The notes under the pieces: generated by a model
The model's database searches: none
The model's input: the letters and a program-made list of their open reading frames with translations, nothing else
Told to the model about the DNA's origin: nothing
In this document: piece by piece, positions 34,401 through 45,820 of the stretch
Layout: every line of letters starts with the position of its first letter
How positions within the stretch are numbered: position 1 is the stretch's first letter
Program-made: the position numbers and the translations under genes
Assembly (NCBI GenBank): GCA_013399305.1
Contig: VXAI01000308.1
Span: 599,095 to 663,094 of the forward strand
DNA: 64,000 nucleotides
Source of the DNA: Rostratula benghalensis
Taxonomy: Eukaryota > Chordata > Aves > Charadriiformes > Rostratulidae
Direction: 5' to 3'

Positions 34401-35046
34401 TTGTAAGCATTTGTATTTAGTTTTTGGTTTTTAAAGTCTTCATTTTCTTACTCCTCACTCCATTTTGCTACTTGTATTTACTCTTTTAAGAAAAAAGACT
34501 GAAACTTTGTGCCCTTTGTCACAATTTTTTTTCTCCTCTTCCTTGAGCATTGCTTGCCCCATTTCCTTACAAGAAACACTTTTTCTTGATAGGAAGAAGC
34601 ACTTCAAAAGCAATGTTGTCCACTATTGGGAAGCTTTCCTCTTCAATCAACCAACAGGTATATACTTTTATCAGAGGTATATATGTACTGTTTGTGTTGT
34701 TATAGGATCTTAGTCTGGGAAAAGTAAATAATTTCAGTCACAGATACACTCACATTAAACAGGTGCATTATTGTATGATGTAGAGCTGCTTCCAGACTTA
34801 GAGCCATTCTGAACTGCATTCCCTGTTAAGGACTTTTCACCACTTGGACTCTCCACTGGAAGGGAAGAGAGTAAACCTTCTGCACAACTGACCTGAATAC
34901 CATGATCAGTCTACACCAAACCCCTTGAAAGGTTTTGGGCTGATGAACTCATACCCAATATGTGTTGGACCACAAATGCTTATGAATACATAGACATGCT
35001 CTGAAAGATTTTGCCCACTATGTAATTTTTACAAAGCTAAAGGCAG

Positions 35047-35120
35047 AAAAAAAAAAAAAAGAAAAGGTTTTGTGGTGGTTTTTTGTTTGTTTGTTTGTTT
35101 GTTTTTTGTTTTGTATTGTT
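35047..35120. repeat. Poly(A) run followed by (GTTT)n microsatellite
   Basis: Fourteen A bases (35047-35060) are followed within 25 bp by about six GTTT units and further T-rich variants (35082-35120). No adjacent retroposon recognised. Confidence 0.85.
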
Positions 35121-36489
35121 TTCCTGAAGTTGAAGCACAAGCTCTTCACTTCTCTGCCTGGGAATGGCAGTCATCTTTAAGGTATGTCAAAATCTGCTTC
35201 TGGATAGATACCTGTTTATTCACCTCAGATTCTAATTAAAATAAAATATTTCCTTTTCTAAATCACACACTCTTAGACTGACTTATCACTATAAGCCTAG
35301 AATGTCACAAACATGTATTTGCCACCTATACAAAACAAAAACCTTTAGAAAGATCTCCAGCAGGCTTCAGAGAGGTACAGATGTTCTGAGACAGGGACTT
35401 GAGCACAGCTTATCAGCCTGTGGCAGTGAAGGCAGCTCCTGGGAGGGTTCCCATGTTCCCATGAAGGCTGAGGAGTCTTTGGTGGCACCTCTTGGGAGTG
35501 CTCAGCCCCAAAATCTGACAGTGAGGCTGCAGGGATCTTGAACAGGAACAGCATGGTTTCCAGAAGAATGGTGGAGGACTTTTTTTTTTCCATAAAAAGG
35601 ACAACACTGTCCTCCATATTGCAAAGTATGTGGTTCTGGGAGAGGAAGAGCTTGCACATTGGGGTGCCATGATGTGAATGTGTCATACAGACAGTTAGCT
35701 AAGATCAAAAAGCACTCGCTTGCTGGTATCTAATTCTTCAGTGTGTGTTGTCTAATACATCTACCATTGCATTCCTTCCTCACCTTCACAGCCATGTCTC
35801 CTGGACAGGTTGGGCCTTGCAGGCCATGAGGACTAGAAAGCACAGACTGTGCACCATGTTTGTGTGTGCACATCCAGGACAGCAGATGAGGGAAAGGAAA
35901 AAAAGCCTTCTCTGAGCGTCTTCTTGTGACCTAGACTAACCATTTTGCAAAAAATAAATTAAGCCAAATTCAGCATAAATTCTAATACTCTTAAAGCAAG
36001 AAATCCAGAGCAAGACATAGGGCTTGTGTACACCACGAACACAAACAAGTTGGATTCACAGCTAGGTAGCAACATGCTGTTTTTCAGGAGTGACACATGG
36101 AAATGAAAACCTGGCCAGGGATCCAGATTCTCTCTCCTTCTTCCTGAGAGACCTGCGGATCTTTCCCAGACTGATGTTCAAGCAGACTCCCTAGCCTTCT
36201 CTTGGCACACCTCCCAGGTACAGATCTAATATCACTGCAGGAACAGGCTGCACCAGGCTTTCCCTGCTTTTCTTCATCTTGCCAACCAGTGCTGGAAAAC
36301 TGACTCCTTCATAGGATGAGAAAGAGGGCTCTGAAGACTGTGGCAGGAGGACAAATAGCTTTTATGCCCTTAGCAGGCTGCAGTGGTCAGATGTATTCGA
36401 ACCATACGTCTAGTGATGCAGTCCTGCCATGTGCCATTGCCTACTCCCACCAGTGTAAAAAAACAACTGTCAGGCTACTGCAAGGGTGT

Positions 36490-36600
36490 GGAGAAGTTGA
36501 AAGCAAGAAGAGGGTGAGGAAAAGGCAGAAGCAGGGAGGTAAACCCACACCAGGAGGGATGAGGAGGGCAGGGAAGGAGGGAAGGAAGAGCCAGTCCCAT
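36490..36600 (+). repeat. Purine-rich tract
   Basis: A G/A-rich run including AAGCAAGAAGAGGGTGAGG and GGAAGGAGGGAAGGAAGAG, with only brief pyrimidine interruptions. Low-complexity DNA capable of triplex-like structure; no function inferred. Confidence 0.7.
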
Positions 36601-37202
36601 GGGGTGCCTCAGGAGCCTCTGTAGAGTCCAAGAAGTACAACTTGGTCTGCAAAAAGTACTAAAGAGGGATTTTAGGGATTCACAGGCTCCTATCCCGGAG
36701 GATACAGAGATTCCATGCAAGAAGGGAATAGAGAGGGCAGAGGTTTGTTCCTTAGATGAAGCCACCGCAAATGCCACATAAGAGCCAATGAAGTGAAGCT
36801 TAATTTCTTTGCACCATTGCTAAGAGGAAAGTTAAGTGAAAAAGCTGTATTTGCTCTTCCTTTAAGGAAAGACTCTTCACCTCTGGCATGAGGTATGTTG
36901 ACTCCTGCAAGCTCTTTCTTCTCCTCTGTGTTTATAAGTTCAAGGTTAATATTAACCTAAAATAAGCTGTTCCCTTTACCATGCATGTATGCTTCCTTAA
37001 ATCTATGCTGAAGAGTTATTCCGTCAGACTTTCTGTTCTGGAGCTTGCCATTAGCACACTGCATTTTCCCTAAGCTCTCTGGCTCAGCAACTTATGCCAT
37101 ATGCAGCAATTGCAAGTATTAATAAGGAGTAGGCAGAGTGCTTCGTCTCCTTTGGCAGCATTTTCAACACAAAGCCAGCAGATGCACAGCTAGTCACTGT
37201 GG

Positions 37203-37220
37203 GGAAAAAAAAAAAAAAAA
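37203..37220. repeat. Poly(A) tract
   Basis: About 17 consecutive A bases, closely followed by a C-run (CCCCCCC near 37232). Simple sequence only. Confidence 0.85.
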
Positions 37221-39040
37221 GCCAAAACTTCCCCCCCAGTGCTTCTCCTGATATGTGAAATGAGAAACACTTGTTTTATGCCTATGAGGTTCCATTGCTG
37301 AGAGGACTCAGAGCCAGCAACTTATGGACATGGATGCCCTGCCCCAGGTCTGGCAGTGGAGGGAAGCCAGGAGGCAGGGGCCAAGGATCACACAACAGGG
37401 AGCAGCAGAAAGGTGCACGCTCAGCTCTCCTTTCACCTATTTGGTAAAATACTGATGTAAACTGCAAACAAGAATTTATTTCAACACCTATGTGTACGTC
37501 AGAATACCCACATCCTCATCCAATGAGTTTACGGTTCACAAAATAAGCAATACTTAGATTTACAGTGAATTACTGGACTATGACAAAAGTCAGAAAAACT
37601 TTGGCTATGCACAACAAATAGTAATGTTTCGATCTTCATTGTGAGACATTAAAAGGTTCCTTTCTTATTACAAAAGTTTATATATTCTGAAGTAACACGT
37701 TTTCATTTGAAGCTAATGAAAAGAAGATCTCCATTCACCAATATCTAAAACCACATTCTTGCTTCTCTATATTTCAGTTTTGTAATTTTAGAAAAGATTA
37801 ACTTTACACAGCCTGTTTCAATAACATCCATATATTCTCTTTCAACCTGCTGTAGTATGACATATCCTGGATAATAAACCTTGAGATATTTGGGCTGTAA
37901 ATAGAGGAGTCAACTCAACCAGAACCTCAGCTGTGCTGCTGGAACCACAGCAATAAACAGACTGCCTCCCTTCAGTTTTCTTTCCCTTGAATCCACCTTC
38001 AGGAAATTCTCCAGTCTAAAAGTTTAATTTATCTGAGTCAAGTTTCTTTAAAATTTTGCTCATTTAGACGTGATATCTTTGTGATAATGTATTTGAGTCC
38101 TACTCTAACTAATATCTCTGACCAGATTTCTATATGCAAGTCTCCTGAAATGCAACTGCTTATGTTTGATACTGTTCATAGAGATTATGTAGCAAGATCA
38201 AGTCTTAACAGCCTCTGCTTTTTCTACATTCATATACTTGAAGTACAGTTATGCTATAACCTTATTAAGCTATTCTCTCTCAATGTTTCTTACATCATAT
38301 AATGTCCGAGGGCACTAAATGTGCCATCCATTGGGGTGGAGTTGTCAACAACATTTAGCAGAAACACTCCACCACTCCTTTGTGATATCATGCATTTTGA
38401 AAAACTCCTCTACTTCCAAATTTGCAGCCAAAGTTTACTTGATGCCTTCTTTTCTAATAGATTTTTAAAAGGAACTGCTTCCCTTACAGTCATCCTCATT
38501 TTGTTAAACTTGGTTCTGCTTTCTGAGTGTATATATATACAAGTATTAATCATTTCACACAGGAGCTGGTTGAATTCACAATAAAAGTTCACAGCACAAG
38601 TTCACAACTTATATTCAAAATAACCTTATGACAGCTTTTCTAAACCAGTTCCAGGTTCATGTTACCCAATGGTTGGTTTTTTTGCTAATCAGAAATATAT
38701 AGCAGTTCAAGGGAAGTCTTAGTCTCTAGTTCCTTAGATTATTTTTTTTTTCCCACAGTGTATCATAGAGACAAAAAGAATGTGCATAAAAGAAAATTTA
38801 AAACTAGCCTTCCAAAGTAAGTTTTCAGTATTTCCATTGATATCTTTATGAGAGTCCAATAGTGTTTAAGTGGAAGTTAATTTTTTTATTTTATTTTTTT
38901 ATCCCACTGTGGTAAGAAAATCTCTACTCCCTTTTGTGGGACTTCATGATGCCAACCAAGAATGCAAATTGACTCATCAGATTCTGATGAATAGGGGTAG
39001 GAGAGAGCCGCCCACAGGCAGACAGTCAGGGTGTGTCCAG

Positions 39041-39074
39041 CCATCATGGTTTAGGCCAAATTGGCCTATGATGG
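39041..39074. repeat. Imperfect palindrome
   Basis: The core TAGGCCAA-A-TTGGCCTA (39052-39068) is a perfect 8-bp dyad around one base. Outside it, CCATCA on the left pairs with TGATGG on the right, with a five-base bulge on the left side. It could be a dimeric protein site or chance. Confidence 0.7.
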
Positions 39075-39203
39075 TGACAGATGTTACTTGAGTACTGTTG
39101 AAAACACCTCCAAGGGATGCTGGACAGTAGATATAAATGCTGTGCTGAGAGAAGAATGCATAGAATGATTTCTGTGAAGGCTACACTTGTTTTGAATACA
39201 TAA

Positions 39204-40425
39204 ATTCATAGAATCTTAAAACAGTTTGGGTTGGAAGGAAACTTTAAAGGTCAACAAGGCCAACTACCCCTGCAATAAGCAGTGACATCTTCCACTACAT
39301 CAGGTTGTTCAGAGCCTTGTCAACCGTGACGTGGAATGTTTCCTGGGAAGGGGCATCTACCATCTCAATGAGAAACCTAGTTCACCACTCTCATTGTAAA
39401 AAAACTCTTCCTTACATGTAGTCTGAATCTACCCTCTTTTAATTTAAAAACATTACCCCTTGTCCTATACCTGCAAGTCCTGCTAGAAAGTTTGTCTTCA
39501 TCTTTCTTGTAAACCCTTTCTAAGAACTGAAAAGCCACAATACGGTCTCCCCAGAGCCTTCTCTTCTCCAGGTTGAACAATGGTAGCTCTCTCAGGCTGT
39601 CCTCATAGGAGAGGTGTTCCTTCCCTCTGACCATTTTTGTGGCCCTCCTCTGGGCAGACTCCAACAGGTTCATGTCTTTCCTCTGCTGAGGGCTCCAGAG
39701 CTAGATGCAGAACTCTGGGTGGAATCTCACTGGAGTGGAGTAGAGGGTCAGAATCACTTCCCTTAACCCACTGGCCATGCCTCTTTTGATACAGTCCAGG
39801 ATGTGGTTATCTTTCTGGGCTGCGTGTACACAGTGCTAGTTCATGTCTAGCTTTTCATCCACCAGAACCCTGAAGTCCTTCTCAGCATGGGTGCTCTCAA
39901 TCCCTTTGTCCCCCAGACTGTATTGATGCTTGGGTTGGCTCAAAACCATGTGCATGACCTTGCACTTGGCCCTGTTGAAACTTATGGTGTTCATATGGGC
40001 CAACCTGTCCACATACCTCTGGATGTCATCCTGTCCCTCAGGCGTGTCAGTCACACAACTCAGCTGGATATGATCTGCAAACTTGTTGAAGGTACACTCA
40101 ATACCACTATGCACTGTCATTGACGAAGATACTGAACAGTACTGGTCCCAGGACAGAACCTTGAGGGACACAACTTGTCACTGATCGCTATCTGGACATT
40201 GAGCTGTTGACCACTACCTTCTTCAGCCATCCAACCAGTTCCTCATCCACTGATCAGTCCACCCATCAATACTGTATCTTGCCAACACAGAGAGAAGGAT
40301 GTTGTGGAGGACCAGGTCAAAAAGCCTTACAGAAATCCGCACAGATGACATTGGTAGCTCTTCTCTTGTCCATTGATGTAGTCACTCCAGCATAGAAGAC
40401 CACTAGGTTGGTCAGGCAATTACTG
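39204..40425 (-). mobile_element. CR1 LINE, 5'-truncated, 1.2 kb, ORF2 with mutated catalytic motif
   Basis: The plus-strand start ATTCATAGAATCTTAAAACA is the reversed CR1 end. On the minus strand the copy spans the second half of the reverse transcriptase and the ORF2 tail. A frame from 40171 to 39836 reads GIECTFNKFADHIQLSCVTD, then AKCKVMHMVLSQPKHQYSLG and AEKDFRVLVDEKLDMN. The second, from 39673, reads SAQRRATKMVRGKEHLSYED and ends in HVRKSFFTMRVVN. Further 5' (40240-40420) is DNA for the preceding palm region. The Y/F-A-D-D motif is F-A-D-H, so a catalytic Asp is lost. Stops and frameshifts confirm that it is inactive. Confidence 0.95.
39836..40171 (-). pseudogene. CR1 ORF2 palm fragment with F-A-D-H in place of F-A-D-D
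   Basis: An open frame of 111 codons in the reverse-transcriptase palm. The Asp pair that binds the catalytic metal ions is seen as Asp-His. The rest of the local pattern (K-F-A-D-x-x-x-L-S and the following C-K-V-M-H segment) is well kept. The first Met is internal, not a real start. Confidence 0.88.
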
Positions 40426-43400
40426 GAAATAAGTAACACTAACAGAGGGAAGGGAATTTTTACTGTAGCTGTCATTCTCAGTCATTTGATAATCAACATG
40501 ATAAATATCAAGAAGACAAGAAAGCTGTACAATTTGTAACATAAGAAAAAAATAAGGAGCCCATTACCAACTGTTTGCAATTAGCAAAGAGTTCACTGAC
40601 TCTCCAAAAGCAATTATTTTCCTTATTGGATGCCAGTGACGTGTACATGAAAAAAGACTTGAGCCATACATTGAAGAAATACAACTAACCATAGCTAATT
40701 AGAGAACCTAAAAAAGCCACAGTTCTTGGCTCATAACCACCTTCACTTGTTCTTGAAAGTGTTGTTGCAACTCAGATAGATGCTGGTAAAAAACTGATTT
40801 CTTACACAGAGTATCTTTGAGACTCTAGTATGGCATTAGTGCAAGAATGAAGGCAAAACTGTTTTGTGTCCACTTTAAGTCAGGAGTAAGAAAGATGCCA
40901 AAAATAAACTGTACATGATAAAGAGTTAAAAGTGCTTGCATCCATCATTTCCCAGCTTGGACAAATAAGGAGAAATCTCTCTGATGATTATGTTTTTAAT
41001 CAAAATAAGATGAACATGCAAAGTAACATCACAGAGGTATTCACCCAACAGAATCCAAATCATAAGCTTGACTCTGTATCACAGATGCTCTGTAGTTGAT
41101 ACGATGCCTCTGGGAAGGCAGAGGTAGCTGCAGTGCTCGTAAGAAGGGACCACACGTATAGGGCAATGCAGTCCAAAGAGAACAAAGAACAGTGAAAAAA
41201 CACCCCATTACCATCCAAGAAAAGCAGGCATGGATCTTCTCATCCATATGGTAGGAAAGTGCTTTGCCATCTGGAACATACCTGGACAGAAGATACTTAT
41301 AAATGGTTCCTAACAAGCGGCACCAAAATGAGTTAGTGATAAACATATGTGTCTGGAGCTAGCAATACTTTTTGTAAATTTCCTAACAACTCCCATGTGG
41401 TTTGGTTGCCTGCACCCCATCCCAACAACTCCCTGTAAAATACAATAAAGTAATCATTAGCGAAAGTTTTCATCCATTTATTTTCTTTTATATGCCACTT
41501 CAGATTTAGAAGATGAGTATGTCTCATTAGAAAACATCACCCATTTATATAAACTTTACTTGACTCGTTTGACTTCAAACATATTGGTGTTTTGAAAGTA
41601 CAATATTGAAAAATAAACCAGAAGAGCAAAGGACACCCATATGAAAGTCTTTTATGAATATTATAATGCCAACTCCCTGTACACCTTGTACTGTAAATAG
41701 ACTATCAACACAGTTTAAAGCCTGAGTCTTGCTGCGTTTAATTTGTTACAAAGTCCCTTGCTATTTTCATTAATAGAGTGCCTACTTGTCTAAGCTTTAA
41801 TTATTTTCTTAATTTTAAAGAATTATTCTGTGAAATTTGAGACAAACTTAATTAGCTTGTATTGAATGGGATGTCTTAACCTCCGTAGAATACGCACACA
41901 AATAATTAAAGATGAGTACTCTGAATGTGAAGGCAGGTCAAATTGGAGAGGCCTATTTGTCATTTCAAGTCTTCTTTCACTTGAATATTACAGATACAAT
42001 GCCTGAATTTGGTGTTTGTAAATGAGAGGGACTGCTGTGTTGTTTAGACGAGCGCAGCTCTGACAGTCCAAGTGCCATTCATTGTAAATTAGCACCTCTT
42101 TTAGCCTCATCATTCATTGCCAGGCATGGATCTCTGGAGGTTGCAGGAGGAGGCTTTTTGGCTCACTTATAGGTCCCCAATATCACCCACTCAGAATATC
42201 CCGATGTTTCCCAGGCGTTGCTGCCTCCTAGGGAGCACCACTGAGCAAGACTGGCAGTGTTTTACTCCCTAGGACCTAACACATTCAGTGTCCATACATA
42301 AACAAGATATAAGAATTTTTTCACCTTAAATAGAAACAAAAAGAATTGAGCATCTTCAGATAATTTCATGTAATACTTAAACTAGCTATGCTTCTAAATA
42401 TTAAATTTTTATTTGCACAAGGATTATCTAAATTTGGAAACTGCAGCATGATTGACCAGGTTTGCAAATACATTTTGTTTGGAGTTTGGGTTTTTTCCAA
42501 TTGTTTTTCTTCTTCTGTTTATTTATGTACCAGTGTTCAAGTTGTACATTTAAGAATAATCCAATCCAAGCTTTTTGTTCCTAACTTTCTGACAAGTTGA
42601 GGGCTCATTATACTCTTCTAAACCAGAAAACTAGTTTCTGTTAAGCATAAGATTGCTTAAAAGGACTTTTTAATCTGATTGCTCTTTGGTGAGCAAAATG
42701 TAATTCTTGATAGAATCACATATAAGAAATGATGGTTCTTAATGTTGCACATAGAGTTAATTTGGGATACAATCTTTGGTTGTTTTTAATTTCATTCATG
42801 ACCATAGAGGAAGCCCAAATTCTAGCCCCAGGTAGGGAAAGGGATATTCTTGTCTCACTGCTTTTTGTATACAAACAATCTCCCCTCATTTCACTTAGTT
42901 GTAACATATAGTCAATAAGTCTGTACTCAAAAGTCTTCTTAAAAGACTGAGATAAACAGTCTACTTAAAATAATTTGGGACAGTGACATGGGATATGAAT
43001 CATAATTCTAACAGACACAATGCATCTACCCCAACACAAACCAGAGTTCAGTGTGACCAGTGATTTTATGAAAAATTCTTCTGAATTAATAAACACACAG
43101 ACAGAAAATAATATTTCATCTTTGTATTATTATCCTGTTCTGAGTAAGAAAGAGTCATCCTTCTTTTCTTTAGTCCATTTATATTTCAGTAATGTGGTAC
43201 ACTTAAAGTAACACATTCATGTTTGTTTTTCATTGTGTGTGCTGAACTAACTCACAATGTTTGATAGTCATAAATTCTATTAGAAAAAATGTCAGATACT
43301 GAAAGAGATTAATTTTGTTGATTTTTTTTCATATGGTCCAATCAACATTATCTTTTAGTACAAACACATTCAAAGGAATCTTTGCAAATAATTAGGCATT

Positions 43401-44429
43401 TTCATTCTGCAATTTCTTTGGAATACAAAGGAATACATAGTGCTTTACAGTGTCACTTCCACTGCCCTGGAATAATTACAGTAATTAATTTTCTTCAGGT
43501 GGAACAATAAAAATTTATCTCATTTCCTCATGATTATTTCCTCTCAGCAGTTATCAGTAGTACCTGCTATTACCGATGAAAGCGGTGGATGTAACACTGG
43601 TCTTACTGATGAACCACATTGTAGAAGAGCAGGCAACAATTTTAGACACTAGAATTGAGGTTCATAGAAGAGTAATTGCATTTGAATAAATGAAACATTG
43701 TTAAGACAACTTTCAGTTATTCAGATAAGGCAAGAAAGGAAAGAGCTGCAGATTACCCACACTGCCCTTACATTCATGCATAACACCTGGCTCATTAAAA
43801 AAAGTTAAATTAGTTTACTTCTGCTGTTTACTTCTGATTAATCTGCACTTCGTTACTCTTAGGAAGGAAGAATAGGAAAAATGTAAAGATGATTTGTCAA
43901 GTCATATCATTGTTTAGCTATATAATGGCTTTCTCACACTTCCCCCTCTCTGCACATGAGCGTTGTCCTTACTCCTTCCCTTCCCACAGTCCCTTGCCTC
44001 CAGGTTTGGCTACAGAACATGCCCATTCTGGCAAAAGTAAAATTTCACCATAAGTCAATTTGATTCAGTAAAATCTCAGAAAACTGCCCAATTTTCCTGC
44101 TGGCTTATTCAACACTTCAGGGCTGAATGGGTGCCAGAGCTGGCACAGTATCCATAGCAAGAGTGTATGGCCAGAGGAAAGGCAGCATGTCCCAGAATCA
44201 AACCTTCAGAGAATTTCTATATTTTCTGGGAAAACGGTGTGAGGGGAAAAGAGAACTGGCAGTTCCTCCAGTGAATAGGGAGGAGAATATGAGTGCTGAC
44301 CAAACAGCTGTGGTGGGGTGAAAGGGGGTCAATGTGATTAAATCCTGCACTCTTCATTGACCTCAAACCCAAGAGGCTTCTACAATAAGAAGTAATTCAG
44401 GCTACGCTGGATGATTAAAAATATAAAGA
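40426..44429. other. AT-rich noncoding DNA, includes a candidate conserved block
   Basis: No gene recognised. A 101-codon minus frame (41041-41346) has no recognisable domain. The block at about 41700-42160 has regulatory-like sequence character and is listed separately. Confidence 0.55.
41700..42160. promoter_or_regulatory. Candidate conserved noncoding element (speculative)
   Basis: This stretch is dense in TAAT/ATTA homeodomain-type words (TTTAATTATT, CTTAATTAGC, AATAATTAAAG), has mixed-complexity sequence with no repeat character, and contains a balanced segment near 42030-42130 (for example GTTTAGACGAGCGCAGCTCT) that differs from the surrounding AT-rich decay. That texture is typical of developmental enhancers. 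Without an alignment to other birds this is only a hint. Confidence 0.25.
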
Positions 44430-45230
44430 TGATTGTAGAAGCAAAATTAGAATGGCTGAGATGCAGAGGAATTACAACTTGCAAGGAATTCCATGTGTAG
44501 GAAAAACCATCTTAAGGGTGCTATCAATAAAAGGAAGCACCAGCAAAGGCCTGTTCTATTCATCAGCAAATTGGGCAGGTTTTTGACAGATAACACCAAG
44601 AAGGCTAAAATGTTTAATTCCTTTTTACACCTTCCCTCTGTGAAAAGTTGAGCTGCAGCACAGTAGACACTGATAACAGTAAAAGAGGTAAGAACTCACG
44701 CTCTGGTAATGAAGAAAAATGTTTACACTTTGGCTGGGCTTGATGAGATACAGAGATGTTTAAAGAATTGGTCAATGAAGTCTCAGGCCTCTTTATGCTT
44801 ATCTTTGAGAGCTTATGGAGCACAGGGAGCATAACACATTGCTGGAAAAGGCAAGAACAGGCCTATCTTTGAAAGAAAAAAGGAGGGCCTGGGAGCTATT
44901 GAACTGCAAGCTTAGCTTCAGCTCCTGAAAAATATTAAAGCAAATAGGCTGTTTATTTGCAGGCAGCTAAAATTTAATAGGAAGATGAACAACAGCCAAC
45001 ATGGCTTTCCCTAGAACAAACCATTTAAAAGCAATCTAATTTCTTACTTTGATAAAGTAAAAATCTTTGATGTCAGATGTCAATTATTTTAATGTATTTA
45101 GTGCTTATCTTATTCCCAGTATGAATCTCCTTCTCTGCAGGTCTTTAAGAAAGGGTTGGATGGCTCCCTGCCAGAGATGCTGTAACTACAGTTGATTCCA
45201 TCCTCAGGCCAGAGGTTAGTGGGAGAGGTT
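44430..45230 (+). mobile_element. Ancient CR1/L3-like LINE relict (ORF2 and 3' region)
   Basis: Several blocks occur in the expected order on the plus strand. At 44520-44650: AINKRKHQQRPVLFISKLGR then FLTDNTKKAKMFNSFLH (pre-polymerase segment with K-A-x-x-x-N-x-F-F). At about 44767-44874: ELVNEVSGLFMLIFESLWST then GSITHCWKRQEQAYL (equivalent to E-L-A...P-L-S-I-I-F-E-x-S-W-x-T-G-x-V-P-x-x-W-x-x-A). At 44990-45060 the DNA CAACATGGCTTTCCCTAGAA corresponds to the Q-H-G-F block. At 45140-45190 GTCTTTAAGAAAGGGTTGGA and GAGATGCTGTAA resemble the 3' end of L3-type elements. The part between the Q-H-G-F block and the 3' end is deleted. Many stops: very old. Confidence 0.75.
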
Positions 45231-45764
45231 AGGGCTGCTGAAATCCAGTCTGGCTTGTCTGTATCTCTGATAAGTTTAAAAGGACATTCAAAGACACTTT
45301 TTCTCTTCATAACAAAGCAGGTAATAATATAAATAATTCAACTTAAGTGAAGATCAGCTTGAATACATTTGATGTGATTGCAAGGTAGTTATGCCATTCA
45401 AATACACAACATTAGCAGCATTTCCTATTAACTTAAGTGTAATGAAGCAGTGGTAACTAGGGCCCTCTTACAAAGGAGCTACTAAAGTCTACAGGATTTG
45501 CCTTGCTTTACTGTGTAAGTGTAAGGCTGAATCAGCTTCAGTCCAAACAACAGGAATGTGGTAAGTGCCAAAAGCTTGTCCTTTTTCTCCAAATAGGCAT
45601 CTAAGATACGCATTTATGCATGTATCTATATACATATAAGAAAAGTTCTTTTCATGTCTGAATGTGATTTCAGCTCTCCTGAATGCTTAAGGGAGCAAGG
45701 TAGGAAAGGCAAAACGCTGGTACAGATAGAGCAGCATCCTCTCAGGCAGAACGTGTCATCCTGA

Positions 45765-45820
45765 GTGTAGCCTGACTAGCCTGTGTAGCCTGTGTGACAC
45801 TAGCCATGTGTAGCCTGACT
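45765..45820. repeat. GTGTAGCCTG short repeat cluster
   Basis: GTGTAGCCTGACT occurs at 45765-45777 and 45808-45820, with TGTGTAGCCTGTGTGAC and related words between. A small slippage-type cluster. Confidence 0.75.

Larger units (their letters stand above)
31481..39203. other. AT-rich noncoding DNA with simple repeats
   Basis: No gene recognised over 7.7 kb. Holds simple repeats at 35047-35060 and 35082-35120, a purine-rich stretch at about 36490-36600, an A-run at 37203-37220 and an imperfect palindrome at 39041-39074. Open frames near 35302-35708 and 36316-36781 overlap on both strands and reflect locally higher GC, not coding. Confidence 0.6.

Noticed and set aside
36316..36781. 102- and 60-codon plus frames with basic residues
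   Set aside because: Explained by a purine-rich tract that reads as Lys/Arg/Glu/Gly; no domain.
41041..41346. 101-codon minus frame with a hydrophobic stretch
   Set aside because: A membrane-like segment alone is weak evidence; no family recognised, no splice or promoter context.
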